NCBI GenBank assembly: GCA_019745195.1
Contig: JAIETL010000051.1
Coordinates: 1-64,000 of the forward strand
Direction of reading: 5' to 3'
Length of the DNA stretch: 64,000 nucleotides
Origin: Beijerinckiaceae bacterium
Lineage (GTDB): Bacteria; Pseudomonadota; Alphaproteobacteria; Rhizobiales; Beijerinckiaceae
Shown here piece by piece: positions 11,057 through 20,203 of the stretch. The first letter of the stretch is position 1. Every line of letters begins with the position of its first letter. The notes beneath the pieces were generated by a model. The model worked only from the letters and a program-made list of their open reading frames with translations. It did no database searches and had not been told where the DNA came from. Both the position numbers and the translations under genes were made by a program.

Positions 11057-12034
11057 ATGGGAGAGCGCCGCATGAAGTCCCTGTTCGCAAGCCTGATATT
11101 CGCCGTCCTGAGCTGCGCCTCGTCGATGGCCCAGGATTATCCCTCGCGTCCGGTGCGGATCGTCAACCCATATCCGCCCGGCGGCGCGGCCGACGCCGTG
11201 GCGCGCTTGCTGGCCCAGGCGCTGGCTGACCGGCTGGGCGGCGCGTTCATCGTGGAGAACCTCGCTGGCGCCGGCGGGTCGATCGGCACGGCGCAGGTAG
11301 CGCGCGGCGACGCCGATGGCCATACCATCCTCTTCGCCAACACCGGCAATCTGTCGATCAATCCCTGGCTCTACAGAAACCTCGGATATGATCCGGCGAA
11401 AGCCTTTGCGCCGCTCGCCATGGTCGGAACGACCGATCTCGTCGCGATCGTGCCGCCCTCGTCGCCGTTCAGGACGATCAGCGACCTGATCGGAAAGGCG
11501 AAGGCGGAGCCGGGCAGCATCCGCTGCGCGCAGGCCGGCAGCGGCACAATCAACCACCTGACCTTGGCGATGTTCAAGGCCGCGACGGGCGTCGATTGCC
11601 TGGAGGTGCCGTTCCGTGGCGCGGCTCCTGCCGTCAACGACATTGTCGGCGGGCATGTCGATCTGTTTTTCGCGACAATCGCATCGGTGGTCGGGCAGAT
11701 CGAAGGCGGAGCCGCCCGCCCGCTCGCCGTGACGAGCCTGTCTCGTTCTGCGAGGCTTCCCAGTGTGCCGACCTTGGACGAGAGCGGCGTCAAAGGCTTC
11801 GAGGCGTCGTTGTGGCTGGGGGTAGCGCTTCGCTCGGGCACGTCCGTGCCCGTGGCCGCAAAGCTGGAGGACGCGATCCGAGTCACACTGGCGGATGCGG
11901 CGTTTCGGCAAAAGCTGACCGGCATTGTCGTCGAGCCGCGTTTCATGTCGTCCGCCGATTTCGGTCGGTTCTTGACAGTCGACCGCGAGCGCTGGCGAAA
12001 GGCTGTCGAACAGGCGGCCATCGCCCCACAATGA
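11057..12034 (+). CDS. tripartite tricarboxylate transporter (Bug family) substrate-binding protein
   Basis: Signal peptide then QDYPSRPVRIVNPYPPGGAADAVARLLAQALADRLGGAFIVENLAGAGGSIGT. Confidence 0.9.
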   Translation: MGERRMKSLFASLIFAVLSCASSMAQDYPSRPVRIVNPYPPGGAADAVARLLAQALADRLGGAFIVENLAGAGGSIGTAQVARGDADGHTILFANTGNLSINPWLYRNLGYDPAKAFAPLAMVGTTDLVAIVPPSSPFRTISDLIGKAKAEPGSIRCAQAGSGTINHLTLAMFKAATGVDCLEVPFRGAAPAVNDIVGGHVDLFFATIASVVGQIEGGAARPLAVTSLSRSARLPSVPTLDESGVKGFEASLWLGVALRSGTSVPVAAKLEDAIRVTLADAAFRQKLTGIVVEPRFMSSADFGRFLTVDRERWRKAVEQAAIAPQ

Positions 12035-13197
12035 ATGGCGCCGACCCGATGCTCGCTTCGATAGAGATCGACATGTCGGCCTGTCCCGCCTGGCGTCGAT
12101 CGCCGCGTATCCTCGTTCTCGGCGCTGGGGCGGTCGGCGGCTATTTCGCCGCCAAGCTGGCCCGGGCCGGCCATCGGGTGGCGGTCGTTGAACCATGGCG
12201 GGACCACGCCGACACCATCGGCCGTTCGGGCCTGACCATCAGCGAGCCCGACGGGACGCTTGTCAAGGCGCGCATGCCAGTACTCGACATGGCGTCGGCT
12301 TCGCGCCTGGACCTGGGGGAATCCTTTGACGTCGTGATCCTAGCCCTGAAATCCTACGATACGCCTTGGGCGGCCCGTTTCGTGGCGCCTCTGCTGTCGC
12401 GCGACGGCGTTGTGCTCACAGTCCAGAACGGTGTCAACGAAATGGAGCTCGCGTCGATCCTCGGCGCTGGCCGGGTCTCGGGCTGCGTCGTGGCGCTCCT
12501 GTCGGCCGAACTCGTCCGCCCCGGCGAGATCGTACGGACGACGCCCTTGGGCGGAAAGACTTACGTCGCGCTCCGCATCGGCGAAATCGACGCGCCCGCA
12601 TCGCTGCGATCGGCGGTGCTGGTGACCATCATGTCATGCGTTGACAGCGCCGGAGAGACCCACGACCTCATCAGCGAGCGCTGGTCGAAGCTCGTCGTCA
12701 ACGTCATGCGCAACGCTCTCAGCGCCTCAACCGGGCTGTCGGGCAATGAACGCGACCTCAATCCGCTGTCCTTGTCGATTTCGCTGAGACTAGGCGCGGA
12801 AGCAATCGCGGTCGCCCGGGCCGCGGGGCATCGCCTAATCGATATCGCCGGACTCTCGCCCTCGCAAATCGTTGCCGCCGTCGATGGCAACGTAGGGGCT
12901 TTCGGGGACGTCGCGGCGCATCTGGCTATGGCGGCCGCAAGGCGCAACGATCTGCAGCGCCCGTCGATGGCTCAGGATCTCGCTAAGGGGCGACGAACCG
13001 AAATCCGCAACATCAACGGTCTCGTTTCAGACATCGGACGCGGGCTGGGCGTTCCGACCCCAGCCAATGACACACTGATCGCGCTCGTCGAGGAGATGCA
13101 ACGCAGCCGCCAGGTCCCCGGGCGAGACAAGCTGGGATGGCTTGCAGATCGCCTGCTGCCGCACCGGTCCTCCGGCAGCGCCAAGGCGACTGGCTGA
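12031..13197 (+). CDS. ketopantoate reductase-family protein (2-dehydropantoate 2-reductase-like)
   Basis: Start overlaps previous stop (ATGA); ILVLGAGAVGGYFAAKLARAGHRVAVVEPW. Confidence 0.82.
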   Translation: MNGADPMLASIEIDMSACPAWRRSPRILVLGAGAVGGYFAAKLARAGHRVAVVEPWRDHADTIGRSGLTISEPDGTLVKARMPVLDMASASRLDLGESFDVVILALKSYDTPWAARFVAPLLSRDGVVLTVQNGVNEMELASILGAGRVSGCVVALLSAELVRPGEIVRTTPLGGKTYVALRIGEIDAPASLRSAVLVTIMSCVDSAGETHDLISERWSKLVVNVMRNALSASTGLSGNERDLNPLSLSISLRLGAEAIAVARAAGHRLIDIAGLSPSQIVAAVDGNVGAFGDVAAHLAMAAARRNDLQRPSMAQDLAKGRRTEIRNINGLVSDIGRGLGVPTPANDTLIALVEEMQRSRQVPGRDKLGWLADRLLPHRSSGSAKATG

Positions 13198-13228
13198 AGC
13201 CGCCGCGAGCCCGGCGCGGCGGACGCCA

Positions 13229-13693
13229 TCATTCAACGAAGGCGATCCAGCGCCCTGCAAAGATAGCGGCCGGCCAGACCGCCAGCGAAACCGCCGCGCC
13301 CAGCCTGATCGCGACGGACGGCTCCGAGCCCGAAAGGCGCAGATGGCGGCCGAGCCAGAGCGCGTTGGCCAGCCCGAGCGCGATGAGCGCGAATTTCAAC
13401 CAGAGCGCCGGGTTCTCCAGATAACGACCGATGCGCACGCTCAACAAAGCAAGGCCGGTGACGAGCGCCAGCGCGAGGCCGAGCGCCGCAAGGCGGCCGA
13501 GGTCCATGGCCTCGTCGCGCCAGTTCGGACGGCGTCGCCAGCCGAGAATGCGCAGATCGAGCGCCACGACCGCTCCCAGCAGCAGCCCGAGGCCGATGAT
13601 GTGGAGCGCGTTGACGGCGGGATAGGCGATCGTCGAGGTCCGCAGCGCGGCCACCGGCCCCAGCGATTCCAGGGTCTGGATCAGGCCTTCCAT
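13229..13693 (-). CDS. small membrane protein (DUF6644/DUF2214-like)
   Basis: MEGLIQTLESLGPVAALRTSTIAYPAVNALHIIGLGLLLGAVVALDLRIL; four hydrophobic segments. Confidence 0.6.
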   Translation of the reverse strand: MEGLIQTLESLGPVAALRTSTIAYPAVNALHIIGLGLLLGAVVALDLRILGWRRRPNWRDEAMDLGRLAALGLALALVTGLALLSVRIGRYLENPALWLKFALIALGLANALWLGRHLRLSGSEPSVAIRLGAAVSLAVWPAAIFAGRWIAFVE

Positions 13694-14322
13694 CAACAGC
13701 GATCGACAAGATAAGAGGCGCGCCCGGAGCGCGCCACCGGCGTCTCGCCTGCGAGCCTGACCCATTGCGCCCGCAACTGATGCGGCGCGTCGCAGTTCCG
13801 AAAGGCGATTGCCGCGACCCGCTGGCCGCGCCCGATCCTTTCGCCCAAGCGGAAGAAATCGCTCAGCGGCTGGAACTCGATCGTCACGACGCGTCCCCGC
13901 AGCTCGTCGCGAATGGCGAGGGCCTTGGCACGGATCGTATCACTCGCACCGGCGAGATCGACGGGCTCGTTCGGCAGCGTCAGCTCGGCCTCGATCGAGA
14001 GGCCGATCTCGGCATGCGGCTGTCCGGGGCGCGACGCCACGACCATGCCCTCGAGCCAGATCGGCTGCGAGAGATCGTAGCGCCCGGTGAAGCCGTGATG
14101 GGCGAGGCTCAGCCCCGACATCGCGATGCCGAATACCAGGATCGTGGCGCAAGTCGCGGCGACCTTGACGGATCGGGCCGGGCCTGCTCGTCCAGCATGA
14201 CGCCGCGGTGCATGGCGCGTCAGCATCCTTGCACCTCCGCCTGGGTCGCGCCGCCGCGCGCTACGACGTCGCCATCGGCGAGCCGGATCCAGCGGCTGCG
14301 CACCTCGTGGGGCGGCCGACAA
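13693..14322 (-). CDS. DUF6152-like exported protein (start uncertain)
   Basis: Signal-like segment then LAHHGFTGRYDLSQPIWLEGMVV; paralog of the next gene. Confidence 0.65.
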   Translation of the reverse strand: MSAAPRGAQPLDPARRWRRRSARRRDPGGGARMLTRHAPRRHAGRAGPARSVKVAATCATILVFGIAMSGLSLAHHGFTGRYDLSQPIWLEGMVVASRPGQPHAEIGLSIEAELTLPNEPVDLAGASDTIRAKALAIRDELRGRVVTIEFQPLSDFFRLGERIGRGQRVAAIAFRNCDAPHQLRAQWVRLAGETPVARSGRASYLVDRC

Positions 14323-14702
14323 TTGCGCAAGGCGATCAGCGCGACGCGATCTCCGACCTTGATGCGCCCCTGCAGTTCGGCGACGAAATTTGTGCCCGCG
14401 ATCTGGATGCGATGCCTGCCGGCCTCAATCGGTCGCAATCTGGCTGCAATGTCGGGGATGCCGAGCGTCTCCAGCCTCGGCAGTGCTTGGGGCGGCGGCG
14501 CCGGCTGCGCGACATCGACGATCAGTTCGACATGCGGCAAGGCCAGCGTCGCTCGCTCGACGACGCCTTCGAGGTAGAGCGGCCGACTGGCGTCGTAAGC
14601 GCCGGTGAAGCCGTGATGCGCCAACGATGTTCCCGCGCCTGCCAGCACGAGGCCAAGCGCGAGCGACATCGGCGGCAACCGCATTTTCGTGATAATCTTC
14701 AA
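14220..14702 (-). CDS. DUF6152-like exported protein
   Basis: 160 aa; LAHHGFTGAYDASRPLYLEGVV. Confidence 0.7.
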   Translation of the reverse strand: MKIITKMRLPPMSLALGLVLAGAGTSLAHHGFTGAYDASRPLYLEGVVERATLALPHVELIVDVAQPAPPPQALPRLETLGIPDIAARLRPIEAGRHRIQIAGTNFVAELQGRIKVGDRVALIALRNCRPPHEVRSRWIRLADGDVVARGGATQAEVQGC

Positions 14703-14762
14703 GGGTTCGCTCTCCCGTCGTAATCGTTTCTGGGGTCTTCCGGGCCCCTTGCCCGAGGTCTG

Positions 14763-17033
14763 TCAGGCGACCGGCAATCCGGGCAGCAGCTTGTCGAGCG
14801 TGATCGGAAGGCTGCGCACGCGGATGCCGGTGGCGTTGTAAACCGCGTTGGCGACAGCCGCGCTCGCCCCGCAATTGCCGAGTTCGCCGATGCCCTTGGC
14901 GCCGAAGGGATTGGCCTTGTCGTCATGCTCGTCGAGGAAGACCGCCTCGACGTTCGGCACGTCGACATGGCAGGGCACGTGATAGTCGCCGAGGTCGTGG
15001 TTGACGAAATGTCCGTGGCGGGGATCGAGCACCGTCTCCTCCGTCAGCGCCGCGCCGACGCCCCAAATCATGCCGCCGATCATCTGCGAGCGGGCGGTCT
15101 TCGAGTTGAGGAGCTTGCCGGCGGCGAAAACGCCGAGCATGCGGCGCAGGCGCGGCTCGCCGGTGTCGAGATCGACCGAGACTTCCGCGAAATGCGCGCC
15201 GTAAGCATGCTGCGAGAAGGCTGTATAGGTCTCGCCGCGCTGGGCGCTGCCCTCAGCGGAGAGGCCGCCGGGCGCGATCGCCGCGACGAGCCGGCTGAGC
15301 GGCTCGCTGCGACGGTTGACGATCAGAGCCGCACGCTCGAGCCGGGCCGCGCCGAGATCGAGGCCACGCAGCGGCGAGCGCTCGTGATCCCTGGCAGCCG
15401 TCAGCAGCTTGTTGCGCAGCGCCGCGCAAGCATTGTGAAGCGCGGTCGCGGTGCTGGTCGCGCCCCACGAGCCGCCGGAGCCGGCGCTGCGCGGCAGGTC
15501 GCTGTCGCCGAGTTCGACACGAATTGCCGAGACTGGCACGCCGAGGCGCTCCGCCGCGACTTGGCCCAGGATCGTATAGGTGCCGGTGCCGATATCGGTC
15601 ATGTCGGTCTGCACCGAGACCATGCCGCGCGCGTCGAGCGAGACCCTGACCGAAGTCGCGCCGAGATAATTGGCGCGGATGGCGGCGGCCATGCCGTAGC
15701 CGATCAGCTTGCGCCCCTCGCGCCGGCTGCCGGGCCGGCGCGGCAGGTCGTCCCAGCCGAAGCGCTTCGCGCCCTCGCGCAGGCAGGCGACGAGATTGCG
15801 GGTCGAGAACGGCACGCTGCGCTCGGGATCGCGCGCCGGCTCGTTGAGGACGCGCAGCTCGACCGGGTCCAGCCCAAGCTTCTCGGCGAGTTCGTCCATG
15901 GCGCATTCGATCGCGATCAGGCCCGGCGCCTCGCCGGGAGCACGCATCCACTCGCCGCGATGCGTGTCGAGCCGGACCAGCCGATGCGTCGTACGCCGGT
16001 TCGGCGCGGCGTAGAGCGCGCGGCCCGTCGCGGCCGCCTGCTCGGCGAACTCCTCGATCCGCGCCGTCGACGCGATCACGTCATGGCCGAACCCGGTCAG
16101 GCGGCCGTCGCGGCCGGCGGCGATGCGCATGCGCTGCACCATCGCCGGCCGGTGGCCGGCATTGGCGAACATCTGCTGGCGAGTCAACGCGACCTTGACC
16201 GGCCGGCCGATCGCGCGAGCGGCGAGCGCCGCCAGCACGGTCTCGGCATGGACGATGAGCTTGGCGCCGAAGCCGCCGCCGATGAAGGGGCTGATAACGC
16301 GGATGTTGTCGGCCGGGATGCGCAGGGTCGCCGCCAGACCCGCCCGGACATTCGCCAGCGTCTGGGTCGCAGTATAGAGCGTCAGCCGGTCGCCCTGCCA
16401 CTCCGCAACGGCCGCATGCGGCTCGAGCGGGTTGTGGCTGCCGAAGGCGGTCTCATAGGTCGAGTCGAGCGTGACCGCGGCGGAGGCCATTGCGGCGTCG
16501 AGATCGCCGATGACGGAGTCGGTCGCCATTCCGGCATTGGCGCGCTCGGGCCGGTAGGCATTCGCCAGCCCGCCATGCAGCGAGAAGGAGCCGGGTTCGC
16601 GCCGGTACGTGCAGCGGATCAGGCCGGCGGCGGCGCGTGCCTCTTCGAAGCTCTCGGCGACGACAAGCGCGACCGGCTGGTCGTGGTAATGGACGGTGTC
16701 GCCGGCGAGCACGGGGCGCGGCCGCGTGAACACCTGCGGGACCTCCGGCACGGTCGGCCCGCCAAAGGCCGGCTGTGCAGGCGCATTGCGATGGGTCATG
16801 ACGTGGATCACGCCCGGCGCGGCCTCGGCGGCTGCCGTATCGATCGCCGTCAGCACGCCGCGGGCGATGCCGGCGCCCAAGATGTAGCCATGCGCCGGCC
16901 GTCGCTCCGGCACGTGCTCGTGGCCGTAGGTCGCAAGCCCCCTCACCTTCTGCGGGCCGTCGCTCCGGTCGAGCGGCCGCCCGATGACGCCGGCTGACGC
17001 TGTGTCACGGCCTTGGACGATATGCTTTTCCAT
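14763..17033 (-). CDS. xanthine dehydrogenase-family molybdopterin-binding subunit
   Basis: 756 aa; GRPLDRSDGPQKVRGLATY, PFIGGGFGAKL, GAKGIGELGNCGASAAVANAVYNATGIR. Confidence 0.92.
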   Translation of the reverse strand: MEKHIVQGRDTASAGVIGRPLDRSDGPQKVRGLATYGHEHVPERRPAHGYILGAGIARGVLTAIDTAAAEAAPGVIHVMTHRNAPAQPAFGGPTVPEVPQVFTRPRPVLAGDTVHYHDQPVALVVAESFEEARAAAGLIRCTYRREPGSFSLHGGLANAYRPERANAGMATDSVIGDLDAAMASAAVTLDSTYETAFGSHNPLEPHAAVAEWQGDRLTLYTATQTLANVRAGLAATLRIPADNIRVISPFIGGGFGAKLIVHAETVLAALAARAIGRPVKVALTRQQMFANAGHRPAMVQRMRIAAGRDGRLTGFGHDVIASTARIEEFAEQAAATGRALYAAPNRRTTHRLVRLDTHRGEWMRAPGEAPGLIAIECAMDELAEKLGLDPVELRVLNEPARDPERSVPFSTRNLVACLREGAKRFGWDDLPRRPGSRREGRKLIGYGMAAAIRANYLGATSVRVSLDARGMVSVQTDMTDIGTGTYTILGQVAAERLGVPVSAIRVELGDSDLPRSAGSGGSWGATSTATALHNACAALRNKLLTAARDHERSPLRGLDLGAARLERAALIVNRRSEPLSRLVAAIAPGGLSAEGSAQRGETYTAFSQHAYGAHFAEVSVDLDTGEPRLRRMLGVFAAGKLLNSKTARSQMIGGMIWGVGAALTEETVLDPRHGHFVNHDLGDYHVPCHVDVPNVEAVFLDEHDDKANPFGAKGIGELGNCGASAAVANAVYNATGIRVRSLPITLDKLLPGLPVA

Positions 17034-17044
17034 GGCGATCCTCC

Positions 17045-18031
17045 TCAGCCCGGCCGGGTCGTTTCAGTGAGGGCGTGCCGCAGCGTGCGGCGCAGCAGCT
17101 CGTGCTTGAAGTCGATCTGCGCTCCCTGCCTGGCGCCGGCGAGCTCGGCGTCAGCCGCGGCGCGCCAGCCGGCCTCACCCGCTGGGCCGGCCGTCAGCGC
17201 GGCCTCGGCGGCTCGTGCTCGCCACGGCTTCGGCGCGATGCCGCCAAAGGCAAGCCGCGCCGAGCGGATGCCGGCGGCGTCGCCCTCGACGACCACCGCG
17301 ACCGAGACCAGTGCGAAGGCATAGGACGCCCTGTCGCGCACCTTTCGATAGAGCTGCCTTCCCGACGGCGGGGGTGGCAGCGTCACGGCCGTGATCATCT
17401 CGCCGGGCGCGAGCGCGGTCTCGATCGCGGGCGTCTCGCCCGGCAGACGATGCAGCTCGCCGAGCGCGAGGCTGCGCGTCCCGCCATCCGGTCCGGTTGT
17501 CTCGATCCGGGCGTCCAGCGCCGCCATCGCCACCGCCATGTCGGAGGGGTGGACGGCGGCGCAATGCTCGCTGGTTCCGAGGATGCCGAGGCTGCGCTCG
17601 AACCCGCCCAGCGCCGAGCAGCCCGAGCCGGGCTCGCGCTTGTTGCAGGCCATGGCGGGATTGTAGAAATACGGGCAGCGCGTGCGCTGGAGCAGATTGC
17701 CCGCGGTCGTCGCCTTGTTGCGCAACTGGCCGGACGCGCCGGCGAGCAGCGCCTGCGCAAGCACGGGGTAGCGCCGGCGCACCCGCATATCGGCGGCGAG
17801 ATCGCTGTTGCGCACCTGCGCGCCGATCGTGAGGCCGCCATCGGCGGCATCCGCGATCCCGGCCAGCGGCAGCCGGCTGATGTCGACGAGATGGCCGGGC
17901 CGTTCGATGCCGAGCTTCATCAGGTCGATCAGGTTGGTGCCGCCGGAGATGAACTTGGCGTCGGGACGGCCGGCGACGGCGGCGGCGGCTTCGCGCAGGC
18001 CGGTGGCGCGCTCATAGGTGAAGGGCTGCAT
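17045..18031 (-). CDS. xanthine dehydrogenase-family FAD-binding subunit
   Basis: Start [21 protein letters not shown] at 18031; [29 protein letters not shown]. Confidence 0.9.
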   Translation of the reverse strand: MQPFTYERATGLREAAAAVAGRPDAKFISGGTNLIDLMKLGIERPGHLVDISRLPLAGIADAADGGLTIGAQVRNSDLAADMRVRRRYPVLAQALLAGASGQLRNKATTAGNLLQRTRCPYFYNPAMACNKREPGSGCSALGGFERSLGILGTSEHCAAVHPSDMAVAMAALDARIETTGPDGGTRSLALGELHRLPGETPAIETALAPGEMITAVTLPPPPSGRQLYRKVRDRASYAFALVSVAVVVEGDAAGIRSARLAFGGIAPKPWRARAAEAALTAGPAGEAGWRAAADAELAGARQGAQIDFKHELLRRTLRHALTETTRPG

Positions 18032-18036
18032 CGCCG

Positions 18037-18699
18037 TCAGGCCTTTCCGGCGGCGTCGCGGATCGCCGCGACGATGTTGGGATAGGCGGCGCAGCGGCAG
18101 AGATTGCCGCTCATGCGCTCGCGGATCTCGGCGTCGGTGAGCGCGATCTCGCTTTGCGCGACATCGGCGCTGGCATGACTCGGCCAGCCGGCCGCGGCCT
18201 CCTCCAGCATGCCGACGGCCGAGCAGATCTGGCCCGGGGTGCAGTAGCCGCATTGAAAGCCGTCATGCGTGACGAACGCCGCCTGCATCGGATGCAGGGT
18301 CTCGCCTTGCGCCAGCCCTTCGACCGTGGTGATCGCGTCGCCCTGGTGCATGATCGCCAGCGTCAGGCAGGCATTAATGCGCCGGCCGTTGACGAGGACC
18401 GTGCAGGCCCCGCACTGGCCGTGGTCGCAGCCCTTCTTCGATCCTGTCAGCCCGATCTCGTTGCGCAGGGCGTCGAGCAGGGTCGTGCGCGGATCGAGCG
18501 CGATCTCGATCGGCCTGGCGTTGATCGTCAGTGACAGCGCCTGGCGCGCAGCGGGCGTGGTCGAACTGCGCGCGGGCTCGGCGCCGAGGCGCCCCTGCGC
18601 GAGCGCTGGCGCTCCGGCGATCACGAGCGTCGCAGCGCCCCCGCCTTCCAGGATCTGCCGGCGGGTCGGTACGTTCGGACGACGGTAATCGGCATGCAT
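18037..18699 (-). CDS. (2Fe-2S)-binding subunit of a molybdenum hydroxylase with N-terminal Tat-like signal
   Basis: [64 protein letters not shown]. Confidence 0.9.
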   Translation of the reverse strand: MHADYRRPNVPTRRQILEGGGAATLVIAGAPALAQGRLGAEPARSSTTPAARQALSLTINARPIEIALDPRTTLLDALRNEIGLTGSKKGCDHGQCGACTVLVNGRRINACLTLAIMHQGDAITTVEGLAQGETLHPMQAAFVTHDGFQCGYCTPGQICSAVGMLEEAAAGWPSHASADVAQSEIALTDAEIRERMSGNLCRCAAYPNIVAAIRDAAGKA

Positions 18700-18820
18700 A
18701 CGGGCAAGCCTCCTTGCGTTGATGACCCGCCGACGAAAAGGTGCGGCGAAGTCGACATGGCGGGAAGCTGGGGTTTGTCCGGGGCTGCGTCTGTCGCGAA
18801 GCCGGTCGTCTTGTCGCGTT

Positions 18821-19714
18821 TCAGGAAAAGGATTGCCGGTAAGCCTGCGGGGTCGCACCGCGCCTGCGCCTGAACAGAGCGGTGAAGTGGCTCTGGCTGG
18901 CGAAGCCGAGCTGCGCGGCGAGATGTGCGATCGGCACGTCGGAGCCGGCCAACGCAGCCTCTGCGCGGCTGATGCGCCGCTCCAGGACGAAGGCATAAGG
19001 CGAGAGCCCCGTCGTCGCCTTGAAGCGCCTGGCAAAGGAATCGGGCGCAAGGCCGGCTATCGCGGCCAGATCGGCCAAGCGCAGATTGGCCGCCAGATGA
19101 GCGTCGACATAGCTCTCGACGCGCTTAAGCGCGGCACCGGCCAGTTTGCCATGGCGCTGCGCATCGCGCCGCGGCTGATCGAGGGCGCGCAACCTCCGGA
19201 CGCAGAGCCAGGCAACGTGCTCGACATTTAGGTCGTCGGGCGCAACACCGGCGGCAAGATCGTCGCCGAGACTGCCCAAGAGTGCCGCCAGCAAGGGATC
19301 GCCGCGGTTCACCAAAGCGCGTTGCGGCAAGGGGCCGGCAGCGATGCCGGCGACGAAGGCTGGGTCGATCCAGAGCGCGACATAGCTCAGCCGCGCTTCG
19401 TCATAGACCCCATCCCGCGCCATCCGGGCAGGCACGAAGGACACCATGCCGGCCCGGTCGCGTCCCTCATGCGCGGCGCAGCCATCGGGCCGGATCAGCG
19501 TTCGGCCGGTGCCGCCGCTGCGCGTGAGCACCAGGAGATGGGCCGGCGCCGACCAGCGCATCTCGGCGCGAGCGCAGACCCAAGCTCGCTGATCGAGCAG
19601 GACGGAGCCGCCGCAGGCCGAGCGCGTCGCCTGAGAGACGGCAGGCTGAGCGCCGCTCTCGCGAAAATGACCGCTTCCCATGAGTGGAGCAAGATGGCTG
19701 TCGGACGATGTCAT
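18821..19714 (-). CDS. AraC-family transcriptional regulator
   Basis: 297 aa; LRLADLAAIAGLAPDSFARRFKATTGLSPYAFVLERRISRAEAAL...IAHLAAQLGFASQSHFTALFRRRRGATPQAYR. Confidence 0.9.
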   Translation of the reverse strand: MTSSDSHLAPLMGSGHFRESGAQPAVSQATRSACGGSVLLDQRAWVCARAEMRWSAPAHLLVLTRSGGTGRTLIRPDGCAAHEGRDRAGMVSFVPARMARDGVYDEARLSYVALWIDPAFVAGIAAGPLPQRALVNRGDPLLAALLGSLGDDLAAGVAPDDLNVEHVAWLCVRRLRALDQPRRDAQRHGKLAGAALKRVESYVDAHLAANLRLADLAAIAGLAPDSFARRFKATTGLSPYAFVLERRISRAEAALAGSDVPIAHLAAQLGFASQSHFTALFRRRRGATPQAYRQSFS

Positions 19715-19803
19715 GGCGAACAGGAGAGCAGCCGATCAAGGCATTGGCGAGGAGCACGGATCACGAGCGCTTGAGGTATCCGTGAAACGCCGACGCCCGG
19801 CGC

Positions 19804-20151
19804 TTACGCCTGGCCGATCGGCTTGACCTCGATCACGTCGATCTCGACGCCGGGCGGGGTCTTCGCGGCGAAGATGACGGCCCGTGTGATGTCCTCGGAC
19901 GCGATCGGCTTGTAGGGCCGGCGCTTGTAGCTCTCGACCACCGCCGGATGGTCGGTCGCGCCGAGTAGGTCGATGTCGCCGACGAGGCCGGGGCAGATCT
20001 CGGTCGAGCGGACGCCATAGGGGTTCAGCTCCTGCCGCAGCCCGGCATGGATGGCCCGCACCGCGTGCTTCGTCGCGGCATAGACCATGGTGTAAGGATA
20101 GACCGCCCGCGCCAGCGCCGACGACATCAGCACGTCAAGGGCATTGTTGTC
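19804..20151 (-). pseudogene. truncated short-chain dehydrogenase (C-terminal part only)
   Basis: VYAATKHAVRAIHAGLRQELNPYGVRSTEICPG = SDR YxxxK region onward; Rossmann GxxxGxG portion absent, in-frame TAA just upstream. Confidence 0.7.
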
Positions 20152-20203
20152 ACCAGGTTACGTTGATTGGCGACAGGCCCCTTGCGCCAAAATCAGACTC
20201 TGA

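Noticed and set aside
10952-12196. 414-aa - strand ORF
   Set aside because: Antisense to the TTT SBP and TPP enzyme; compositional artefact.
14925-16997. 690-aa + strand ORF
   Set aside because: Fully antisense to the convincing molybdopterin subunit; high-GC shadow ORF with low-complexity Arg/Ala-rich translation.
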